From NCBI RefSeq assembly GCF_031755915.1, contig NC_083380.1, positions 27,386,001 through 27,450,000 of the forward strand: a DNA stretch of 64,000 bases, given 5' to 3'. Shown here piece after piece: positions 36,485 through 48,369 of this stretch. This DNA comes from Ziziphus jujuba. Taxonomy: Eukaryota > Streptophyta > Magnoliopsida > Rosales > Rhamnaceae. Position numbers and translations under genes: made by a program. The notes beneath the pieces were generated by a model that did not search any database, was not told the DNA's origin, and worked only from the letters and a program-made list of their open reading frames with translations. Within the stretch, counting starts at the first letter, position 1; the number at the start of each line of letters is the position of its first letter.

Positions 36485-39400
36485 TTTAATTTAAGGATCT
36501 TTGCTTTTATATATATTTTAAAATATTTTTGATAAAATAATTTTTTTTATCAAATTTTATAACTCATTGATTCTATTTACAAGTATTTATATCCTGTATA
36601 AAATATTTTATCTTGTAAATATTTGTCAAACCTTGTACAAATATGTATATTTATAATTAATAAAAATCATACCTTAACACATTCATGAAAAATCTTCAAT
36701 TTTCTTTCATATTAAATACTGGATATTAGATAATTTAGTATTGAATATTAAATATTAAAATTTAGATAATTTAGTATTGAATATTAAATATTAAAATTAT
36801 AAATAATTATTAATTTTTCCATTTAAATTTAAATTTAATAATTATCATTCCAAATCGAATTTATCTATTTTTTATATTTAAGAATATATAATATAATTAT
36901 AAAAGATAATTAAATAGTAGAATAATTATTTAATAATAATAATTTTAATAATATTATTATTCTTGTTAATAAAATAAAATCAGCATGAGATAACAATTAA
37001 GATTCATCACAAAATCAACCCAGTCATAATCACAAATCAAATTAATGATCATTAGTCTTGTACAATTTTATTATATTGTACGTATTTAGTTATACTTTTA
37101 AATATGAAATTCATATTTTATATAAAATTGAATTTATATTGATCCATATTAATTAAATCTTTTCATATGTGTACATATCTATATATATATATATATTTTT
37201 TTTTTGAGTATTTTTTGAAAAATATTGAAAAAAATGCATTATCCATTTTAAATTTCTGATAAAGAAATAAATTTTGTTAGTAATTACCATATATTAATCT
37301 TATTATTTTATAATAAAATTTCATTTATTGTATATCCATATTTAATTATATATATATATATATATATGAATGTATAGAGTTTTTGTGTGACATATCTTTA
37401 ATAGTAAAAATATCTTTTATTAGTTATATTTTTTTTTACGTAATCTTTAAAAAATTCAAAAAGTAACCAAATAAGGAGAGAAAAAAATTTCTCTTGCAAG
37501 TTTTATTCCATCACCAAAAATAAATTCTTCAAACCCACATATTATGGAAATTTTCTAAAATTAAAATCAAATATTTTATTCCAAGTTTTACGAAGATTGT
37601 ATAATTTTTATTTTCAAAAATAGTATTTATATTAATTATTTATAAAAATATTATTTATATAAATTATGCTAAAACCGTTGTACATGTTATTACAAAGGTT
37701 TATAGCCAAATCTTGCTAATGCCCATATATTATACAAATTTCCAAAAAAATCAATATCAAATTATTCATTTCTAGTTTATTAAGATTGTGGAATTTTTTA
37801 AGCAGTTTTATTTCTAGATTTTAATTATTTATAATGCCTTTGAATGGAAATAAAATAAATATAAAGACATATATGGCAATTATTTTAAGATTGTAGAATT
37901 TTTAAGCTAATTTTATTTTTGAATTTTAATTTTTTTAATATTTTTAAAGGGAACAGAATGAACATGAGGATGACACGTGGCGGAAATTTTTGTTGACTCT
38001 TTTACTTTTATATATTATATATATGTATATATTTAGGCCATAATTCCGTTATAATATATATTAGGCCATCTGATATTAGGTCTTATACATGTATAATTCT
38101 GTTATAATATATGTATATATATTAGGCCATATATATGTATAATTGCATTATAATATATATGTATACTAATTAGGCCATAAATATATAATTGATAAATAAG
38201 ATAAAATCAAATATTTTATTTATTTTTAATTTATTTTAAAATTATTATCATATGTAATTTTATCAATTATTTGATAATGATGGATATTTATATCAAAAAT
38301 TAGTTATATATATATATATATATATATTTGATTATAACCATAAAAAGGTAAGATAATGAATAATAAATAATAAGTAATAGTAAATAAAATAAAAAAGTAT
38401 ACTTTTGGAGGGAATTTAAAAAAAGAGTATGCTAATGTGTGGCACATACGCTTATTCTTTTATACATTATATAGATTTTATATAACAATCACTATGATAA
38501 GATTATTTGTAGTTGTTTGGATAAGCATTATATGGAAAATAATAAAGATATACATAATTTTGCCATTAAAAAATTACATAAATAATGTTTTATTTTTAGT
38601 GATAGAAAAATTTTGAAATATTCTTTTTAGAATATAATTATTAAAAAAAAGTCATCTCTTTTTTTATTATTTATGATTTCATCAAAATATTAATCAGTAC
38701 CAAATAAAACAGCTGTTTAAAAAAATAATTTGTTTTTACCTTTATTAGTTATATTCAAAAATATATATTTTTATTATTATAATATTATATAATTGATTGA
38801 AAAAGTATAATTTTTTTTACCTTTTATAACTGTATCCAAATATATATAAATCATTTTTTATTTTGAAATAAATTTTAAATAAAAAATAAATATATATTTA
38901 TAATATTATATATATAAAATTTTACCATAATGAATATTGCCATGGACATTAAACATAAGCCATCCATAATCAAATTATATGTAATATTAAAATAAAATAC
39001 ATACAACATACTATAAGTTATTTATAATTTAATATTGATCTATATCATAATGTACAAGTCGACAAATATAGTAATGAAACAGTATATATGGTATGTATAG
39101 ATATATCTCTTTTTAAATCCAAAATATCTCTTTTTAAATCCAAATTATTCTTAATTAAGTTATAATAATAATAATAATAATAACAACAACAACAACAACA
39201 ACAACAACAATAATAATAATAATAATAAATATAATTAAATTATATTATAAAGATTTAACATAGGAAAAACTAATTATTTGTAAAAAATCAAAAAATACAT
39301 TTGAATTTAAATTTAAATTCCATAGACAAAAATATTATATAGATAAATTTGAATTTAAATTAAATTATATAAATATATTTAAATTTGAATTTTACAGGTG

Positions 39401-39905
39401 GAAAACTTTCGGTAGGTGAATATTTTTTAATTTAAATTCCATAATAATTTACCTTATAAGGTAAAAATGCAATTAAAGATAAATAATAATATAAATAAAT
39501 TATTAAGTTACATTATGAGTATTTAATATATAGAAATTAATTATTTGCAATGAATCAAAATATATATTTGAATTTGAATTTGAATTCTATAGATAAAAAA
39601 TATTATTTGAATACATTTGAATTTGAATTAAATTATATAAATGCATTTGGATTTGAATTTAAATTTCATAGCTGAAAAAAATTAGATAGAAAAATTTTAT
39701 AGATGAAAAAAATTATATAAGTAAATATTTTTAAATTTGAATTTCATAATTAAATAATATTATATATAGAGATCAAATTTATAATTTTTAACAATTTTTA
39801 TAATATAAATGAAAAAAATTCAAATATATTTATTAACAATAAAATTTTTAAATTTAATTAACTATTATAAATTAGTTTTAAAATTATCTATTATGATTTT
39901 GTATA
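35700..39905. mobile_element. AT-rich long-inverted-repeat element, copy 2
   Basis: Same structure as the copy at 300-4515. The left arm (about 35800-36375) pairs in inverted orientation with the right arm (about 39240-39840). Between them is the same AT-rich, non-coding interior. Confidence 0.6.
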
Positions 39906-40245
39906 TCATGCAAAAACTATAAATATTAATATTAACCCAAAAAAAAAAAAATTTGACACTTGCACATTTCATATTTTATTGGGATTCACATCTTGCATAT
40001 TCTGAAATAGATTTTCCAACACTTTGCACTTCAAACTTCCACATCCCTTGTACGGTTGGTTTATCTGTCAAGCAATAAAAATGAATATGTCCTGTGTGTC
40101 ATGCAATGCATAGTTAGGGGTATAGATGTCATTTTGCATTGTCTTTCTTAATTAAAATTAAGGATTGATTTAAAAAAAAAGAAAAAAAATTGCAATGGGG
40201 GGCTTTGGCAACATTGGTCCATCTCTCTCTCTATTTTATCATATA

Positions 40246-40277
<32 letters not shown>

Positions 40278-40731
40278 AATTAACAAAGGAAAATTCCGTT
40301 AAACAACAGCTCTGAGAATAGTAAAATTCACAAAAAATTGTTTATTTGATTTGGAAAATCTCTCTGATAACATCAGCATTTTCCCATGGGAAAAAGAAAG
40401 AAAAGGCTATCAGATGCTGATGGTTAATTTCAATTTTTTTGTTTTCACATTCCTTTGTCCCATTTCATACAAATTTTGAAAATTTAAAGCGACCCACCAA
40501 AGCGAGAACTGTGTTTTTTTTTTTTTTTCTTTGATTATGCGTAGTGGTTGCGAGCAGTATTAACGAACACATCCATCAAGAACTCAAAGCCCAAGAGATC
40601 AGGCAACTATTTTCTTGGGGGAAAAAAAAAAGAAAAAAAAAGAAACAAAAACTGGTTTTTTGAAGTGGAGAATTCAGTGAGCTAGTAGTCGGGAGAGCAA
40701 TCTTAGTGATTGAAGAGAGCACTGAGCTTAG

Positions 40732-40990
40732 ATGACTGGAGCAACTGTTGCAAATGGTGATGAAGATTCCAGCAAGAAGCTAATATGGATATCCTTATTT
40801 ACTTTTAATCAATTTTATTCTAAGGCAATGTTTGTATGTCCTTAAAATCAGTCTTGAGATTTTTGTTGATGGGTATTTATTTATTTCCATTTTCACTGGC
40901 ATTAGCTAGTATCCAAGATCAAAGCCAGAGCACCAAGAAAAAGAAGAAGGGTCAACCAGTCAAGGGCGCAAAAAAACCTTTAATACCCTT
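40732..40990 (+). pseudogene. Second copy of the small gene-like 5' end
   Basis: Near-identical to 5320-5590: ATG and MTGATVANGDEDSSKK, then a polylysine block one codon shorter. The family is not recognised. Conservation here is higher than in the AT-rich flank, which may reflect only the lower rate of slippage. Confidence 0.3.
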
Positions 40991-41045
40991 ACTTTAAAAT
41001 CATGTGCAACTCACATGATAAATATGTTAAAATTTTGACAGTAAA

Positions 41046-41275
41046 TTGAAAAGGACTAATGATGCAATATTTAACTCGTTTAAGGTGTAAAGCGTTAGAA
41101 AAAAAAATGTAAAATGTAAATTATGGCATAATTCAGAGTGTTAAAATTTTGGTAGAAAATTAAAAAGGACTAATAATGCAATGTTTCAGCTAGTTTAAAG
41201 TGCAAAGCGTTAAAAGAAAAAAAAAAAAAAGAATGCAAAATGTAAATTATGGTATAATTTTAGAGTGCAACTGTG
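41046..41275 (+). repeat. Diverged tandem pair (about 115 bp each) in the copy-2-specific insert
   Basis: Two consecutive blocks share AAAAGGACTAAT(G/A)ATGCAAT, GT(G/A)(T/C)AAAGCGTTA and ATGTAAATTATGG. This lies in the segment present only in copy 2, so the duplication or its loss happened after the two copies parted, or copy 1 lost it. Confidence 0.75.
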
Positions 41276-42096
41276 TCAAAATTTTTAGAAAAAACAAAAT
41301 TAAAAAAAAATTATTTTTTGTTGTCAGATTAAACGATATCATGAACATATAATTGATTAGATGAATGTAAATCATTTATAAATAATGAAAGAAAAACCAA
41401 TATATTTCAACCAACAACAATTAGGTAACCGCCATAGAATTTTGTGGGAGGAAAGTAATAATTGTTTAAGATATATGTCACTCTATTGGGCCAGAGAATT
41501 ATTTGAATATCCAATCTGTTTCCAATTAATTTCCACTTGTTCCAAACACCCATTTTTCCAAAATTTCACAACAAAACTAGAGGGTGAAAAGCTTGTAATA
41601 TCTTTAATTTTTAGTTAATTTCAAAAATTCATCCGTAGAAAATTAATTTTTAAAATTAGCAAGTCCCCATGTGTATATATATATAGTTTTTCTATAATTA
41701 GATTGGACATAACTAATATAGTACGATTAAAAAAAAAAGAAAAATAGCCAATCATTGAATTTTAACTTATCACTCGAACGATTCAAATTATTACTTATCA
41801 CACGTGAGATAAAATTTTGCTTGACGAAAACAATTTTTTAACCTTCCCGTTATTCATTATATGTATAGATAATCTAGTCAGTTTCTCCAATAAAATTACA
41901 AGTATGTAATACTCCTTGGCATGGAAAAGTAAAAGGACTTAAAAGTCAAAGTGTGGTACACAAATTGAATATGCTGGAGTATGAAATATCACTAGAATTC
42001 TTTCTACAAAAGAACCAACTGGTCAATTTTGTAAACAAAAGAAAATTTTCACACGCAATTGTAGAAGTTGGAAATCTTTATTAAGCATCTAGATAG

Positions 42097-42405
<309 letters not shown>

Positions 42406-42421
42406 GTGAGCATAGAAATAA

Positions 42422-44294
42422 AGGGGAATTTGGCCCAATGCCCCCATAGGGATGAGCTTCACGATTTTTACTCTTTCATTTGCGATCTTTTTTTTTTCTA
42501 CCCTTCAATATCTATTTTAACCTTAAAATAATAAAAAATGACTTAGATATCCTTTTATATTTTAAACAAAAACAAAAATCTACTTTTTAGAAAAAGAAAA
42601 CAAACTTGTTTTTACACGAATACACAAAAATACAAAACACTCTTCATCTCAGCACCCAAAAAAAATACAAAGAAAAAACAAAAAAACAAAACTTTGATCT
42701 TGACCTCAGCACTCTCAGAGGTAATCGTTTTAATATTTTTGTTTATTTGTTGTCGTGGACCGGTGTGGGTTTGTTCTTGTGTGGATTTTTAGCCTTACCG
42801 TGACCAGTGTGGGTTTGTTTTTGTGTGGATTTACTTATGTGTTTATTTGTTGCCTTGTCGTGGACCCGTGTGTGTTTTTTTTTTTTTTTTTTGTGTGTGT
42901 TTATTTGTTGCCTTACCGTTAAATACTTACAAATTTAGTACAATGTGAGAAATTGAAACTTGTGATTTGTGTTTAGAATCGATTAAAAATGTGGAATTTT
43001 TGAAGATTTAGGTTTTTGTATGGAAGTGATTATAACCTAGGTTTTAGGATAGATTGATATTGAGTATTAGTAGGAAATAAAGAGAGGAAAAAAATGGGAC
43101 TGGTTTGGCCTTGAACGGTGGCCGGAGGTGGGAGAAACAACCGGGTCAAGAATCGGATCGGGACTGGTTCAGGCGGGTTTGGGTCAACCCGGACAAAGGT
43201 AGAAGATGGATCGAACGACATGTCGTCTGGGATGAACGACACCAGGACGACACGTCGTTTTTAATTTGTTTGGGTTCCATTGACATCCCTGAGCATGGAA
43301 AATAAACAAAGGATGAAGGCAGGGAAATCAATGAATTTGATGAAGAATAATGTTAGTTTGTAATAAAAAAACATAATATATGTAGATATATATTTGTTAC
43401 AACTTAGGGATATAAGGATTTTTACCCTGATCGAAGTTTAAATCCTAAAGCTAAAGGTGTTATCTCACTAGTGCATGATACTCAAACTCTGTCTAGAAAA
43501 CTGCTTTTGTGGGGTGAAATAAGAATTTTTTTAAAAACGTACTTGACCCTTAGGAAACTAATTATATTTCTTTTTTGGATTTGTATACAGATAAATCCTT
43601 GACCCTAAACTAATTATACAGATAAAATAAATATAAAGTGACTGATTTGTATAGCATATATAGGTGTCAGTAGGTCTGAGCTTTTATAACCAAATCAGGT
43701 TAAACACATGCAGTATGGGGAAGAGGTGTAGCTACATTAGTTGACATACTCATATAGAAGTGGTGGACATGTTGTAGTCCAGCTTAACCTATATGTTCAG
43801 ATTATAGTCTACGACTTTCTGTGCACATTTTTTAGACATATATTGTATGGTAAGAAATAATTAAATATAACATGAATATGATATGTATATATACAGTCTA
43901 AGGGCTGCTTTTGATTGGCTTATAACAATCTGTCTGTTGCGTAGCTTCTATGTAGTCTTCCACCTCTATGCTTCACTTTATTGTTTTTCTATTTTGGGTG
44001 AATTGGCTACTTTCTCTCCAGTCATTTCAAAATTTCATTTTATCTGCTTCTGCATGTAGCATCATAATTGGCCACAATTGTGGGTTGCTCTATTAAAACC
44101 CCACTTTAGACTATAGTTGCATTAGAAATCTTAGTTGCTTTTGAGACCTTCTTTTTTCTTTTAAGTTTTTTCTTCTTCCTTTTTGCTAGGGTAATTTATT
44201 ACTAAAAATCAGTACTTGGAGATAAGAGAAAAATACTTTATGATTAATTAGAGTTGAAGTTGAGAATTCCAGAGTTAGTACTTTCTAAAGGTAT

Positions 44295-44365
<71 letters not shown>

Positions 44366-44684
44366 GAGAGAGAGAGAAGATTGGGTGCATAAAATTTTAG
44401 ATACAATTTAGCTAGAAGCAAACACGCAAACACTTTATCCCCAAAATAGAAAAAAAACATTAAAGAAGAAGAAGAAGATAGAAAGATTTAGAAGTAAACA
44501 CACCGCTATACAGTAAATGTTCAGTAAATGTTTTGTAGATGGCATACACAATATCCTTAGGAAGAGAGCGTATGAAATTGAGGATTGCGGATATTTATAT
44601 ATCTATACATAGTTGACAATGTGGTTAAAGGTAGATAAAAGTTTATTAATGTTGTCAATGTACATTTGTACGTTGTACTTTATA
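42422..44684. other. Spacer without recognisable genes
   Basis: Contains a G/C-richer patch at about 43090-43280 with repeated ACGACA/TGTCGT motifs and frames open on both strands but no recognisable protein. A T-run lies near 42876-42890, and (TA)n/(GA)n runs at 44296-44380. The left end of the MULE should lie at the right side of this interval; I could not identify its terminal inverted repeat. Confidence 0.4.
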
Positions 44685-47600
44685 ATGGCACCAAAGAGGA
44701 ACTTGCGACGTCAACCGAAGAAGGGAGTTAAGAAGGTGGAAAGTAAGAGACGCAGAGGTAGCACCCGACTCTAAGCGTCTACGAACTACTAGGTAGAAAT
44801 CCAAAGCTGAGACAGAAAGCGCCAAACTTCAAGGGCACGTTCCACTTTCCTCTCCCCCATCTGATATGGTAAGTTTTATATTCATTTATGTTGTTTTGTG
44901 CGGTAAATGATAAGACATCTGTCAGTATTTATTCATGAATGTGAAAACTCAAGAAAAACTTCACCCGATGGCCATCGATAATTGCCGATAGGCCATCGGG
45001 ATTTTTTTTAGTTCATTGTAGGTTGATTACCGATGGTTACATCAGTAATTACAACTTGTGCAAAAATGTGAACCCATATGTCTTAAGATTTAGTTGGAAA
45101 TTATTATTATCAAGTTGGGGTGGAAAAATAGGGTATGATTTAATTGTTAATGTAAGTTCCATTTATGTAATTCATTTTGCAGCCCATTGATGCTCCAAAG
45201 GAACAGATCTTTCAGGATGTCGATATATTTAAAGTTAGGGCACATTTATTCGGGAATCCAATAGAAGCGAACAAAGTAATTACAAGTGTCCTCACAAGTG
45301 AGCAGCTGGAAAAGTATAGACAAACATGTTTTGGACACTTACTTGACATGAAGAACCTCCGGTTCTCTGGTCAAGTAGTGCATCACCTGCTTTGCAGACG
45401 AGTTGTGTCCAACAATCCAGAAGTACTGGAGTTTAACTTCGGCGGATCAGGAGTGCGGTTTACGAAGTGGGAATTCGCACTCATTAGTGGCTTAAAGTTT
45501 TGTAGGTACCCTTCCATGTATGATATGCAAATTTCCAAAGGAAAGGAGCTACTCACGAGGTTGCTAGATGACAGGACTGACTTGAAACCACCCGAACTGG
45601 AATGAATATGCAAGGGTACACTTTTTGTGGATGATTGGGATGCTGTAAGAATTGCGTTACTATATTTCTTAGTTCATGGTGTACTCGGAATGGATCCAAG
45701 GGTTCAAATAAATAGAAAATTCATTGATTTGGTTGCTGATATCGAGATATTTAATTCCTACCCTTGGGGCATTCTAAGCTACAAGAAGACGATCAACTCA
45801 TTCCACAACGCATTCCAGCATAGAGGACGTGCAGTAAAGAATAAATCACAGTATTATGACCTAAAAGGTTTTCCATTGGCATTTCAGGTACGGTAATATA
45901 TTTAATACATGTAGCGTTTACTTAAAAATTATATTTAATAACCTATAATTTATATTTTCTAGTTATGGGGGTCTAAAGCAATCCCTGATTTTGGTAACCA
46001 ATTTGCCGACTGGTGGGAAACCCGTTGTCCGAGGATCCTTGGATGGCATGCTACAAGTCAACCGAACCATTTTGCTGTCTATAATTGGTTCACCTCAAAT
46101 AGCAATGTAAGACAAATTTTTTTTAGACTACATGGAACGACTACATTCAAGTTACATTACCATAGTCAGTTTCCAAATTTACTTTTTTTTCCTTTCTTCA
46201 TTTCATGTAGTATGTTGTGCACTTGAGGTTAGATGCTACCGATGAGGAGAAGACTATGGATTACTGGCGAACAATAGCAGTTAACATACATGAAGTTCGC
46301 TACACGTCACCTCCACTTGTAGCACCAATAGCCATTGTTGGCGCTAAAGATGCGTACAAAGCTGAGAAGCATTCTAGTGGCCCTCCAGATGCTAATTTTA
46401 AGGTATGAAATTGTTACTTGCACGCAAATTTGTATTTCATATGTTGTATTAATATATGTTGACTTATGTTTTGGATATTGATATTGATTAGCTTGCTTGC
46501 TTGGAGTCAAAATTTGGTGAATTAAATAAAGAGATGGCGTCATTAAGGAAGATGCTTAGTTCTGTTATTGACCAACAAAAGCATCAGGTGTCATTTAGAC
46601 AACTTAAGTATACTTTAGTGTTTCAGCATTATTAAATTATATATTGTAATTCAGCAATTATTTGTTGTTAGAGTTTGGGAACTGCAAAATAACCATTGTG
46701 TTTTGCAGGCCGAACATCATGTGCACAGCCATTCACCGTCATCTTCAGTTTGACCATCATCCCCTGTGGCACCGTCATTTGGAGAGCAAGCCAAAGAATT
46801 TGATGCACCCATAGACGGTTCCAATGGTAGGAAGGAGGATGATGATTGTACTACACCGTTTTAGCCTATCGTACCTGGAGGACCCTATGTGGAGGATTAC
46901 TGGGCTTTGGTGCCATATCGGCCTTTGCATTTTAGGCGGGATATCGGTGCTTCAGCTGACAGTCCACATCATGACCAATCAGCTGAGATTGAGGTGGAAG
47001 ATTGGACGCATAACGTTGGTGATACAAGCCGATTCGGTAGAGTTTACCACCAGTCACATCACGTCATCTCTCCTTACATCGACCCGTGTAAAAAGAAGGT
47101 CACATTTAATCTTAATCGACATATTGATGCATCGAAGGAGAGGGCGTTCGATGAGTGGTATAGGGTGGCACTGCAGGAAGCAACCGTGTGTACATCTTAA
47201 ATGACGGTGGGAAAGAATTTTTTTGCTGAGCTACTTACCTCTGAAGGATGGTTAAATTCCGATGTAAGTTATATGCTTTATGTTCATGTAAAATCATTGT
47301 GTTCCTACGTTTGGAATGATGTTTTATTTATCACCTCGCACTTGTTATTTATTTCCTTTTATGTGGTTTTGCAGCATATTGACACTATTTTGTATTTCAT
47401 ATGAAAAAGGCGGTTTGAGAATGAGAAGATGTTCACCCACACCTGTGCCATATTAGAAATGTTATTTTAGATAAGATGATGGGATGTTACTGTGTTGCTT
47501 AATGTTATATTGATGATATTTTATACTGTATATATTTCATTATTTGGCAGTCATCCATTACAGGGCTTTATCCCATATGGAGGGCATCTCATAGCACATA

Positions 47601-48277
47601 TTCATGTGATGCGACCCTTCGTAGCTATGTGCATGGGAAGTCACCCAAACCTGGCGTGCTGTGGCGGAGATGTGATTATGTAAGTCCCTACATATATTTA
47701 AAAAAATTCTCACTAAGTTTCCCATTTTATGGATAATGAGGTTATGTTCAAATTTGTAGGTGTACATCCCTGTCAACAATGGAGGCTCGCATTGGTTGGC
47801 AGCATATGTGGACTTGAAGGCCCGACATATTGATTTATACGATCCAAATATGGGAAATAAATATGTCCAGAATAAAGAGTTGAACAATGCGGAATGCCTT
47901 ACGTATACGCTGCCTTACCTATTGAGGGATGGGGGATATTAGGAGAAGAATCCGGACGTGCCTCCCACTTTAGAGCCATTCACGATGACCATGATCAAAG
48001 ATGCACCTCGCCAAGATAATGGGTATGAATGTGTTGTCATTTCAAACAACTTCTATTGTTGCTGTTTTATTGTGGTTATGTGTGGAAATACACGTGGTTG
48101 GTTTTCATTAATGCTAATTCATTAATGCTATTCTGCAGGGGTGATTGTGGCGTTTACACTTTGAAATTTATTGAATACAAGAGTAGTGAGGAGAATCCTT
48201 CATTTGGCCCGCAAGACATTATGTTTTTTAGAAAAAAATATGCTGCTGATTTGTACTTTAATAAACTTTCAATGTAG
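44685..48277 (+). pseudogene. DUF1985 / Ulp1-like (C48) protease gene of the MULE
   Basis: Exons inferred from GT-AG sites and frame: 44685-44878, 45183-45887, 45963-46106, 46211-46402, 46492-46587, 46709-47263, 47375 to about 47470, 47551-47679, 47760-48022 and 48139-48277. Exon 1 starts MAPKRNLRRQPKKG, a basic likely nuclear signal. Exon 2 is a DUF1985 domain (YRQTCFGHLLDM, FSGQVVHHLL, FTKWEFALISGL). Exons 9-10 hold the peptidase core: His in GGSHWLAAYVDL, Asp in IDLYDPN, and Gln and Cys in RQDNG-GDCGVYTLKF, so the whole catalytic set is kept. Breaks: a stop or frameshift near 44772, TGA at 45603, stops in exon 6 after SPSSSV and TTPF, and a stop after LRDGGY. C48 enzymes cleave SUMO-like modifiers; the role in MULEs is unclear. 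Confidence 0.8.
44963..45055. repeat. Palindromic CCGATGG/ATTACCGATGG motifs in intron 1 of the Ulp1-like gene
   Basis: CCCGATGGCCATCGATAAT and GATAGGCCATCGGG form an imperfect inverted pair, followed by GATTACCGATGG and CAGTAATTAC. They are the same motif family as the array at 48370-51133. Confidence 0.65.
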
Positions 48278-48369
48278 ATCGTATGTTTAATGTTATGACA
48301 CTCTATACTAATGTTATCTTAATATGCTGAACCTATCTTTAGTAATGATAACCATTGAAAAATAAAAAA

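Noticed and set aside
43030..43331. Overlapping frames in the GC-richer patch
   Set aside because: Open on both strands with Arg/Trp or Pro/Ser bias and no family match; probably a transposon or spacer patch.
45383..45613. Minus-strand frame opposite the DUF1985 exon
   Set aside because: Shadow of the real exon on the plus strand.
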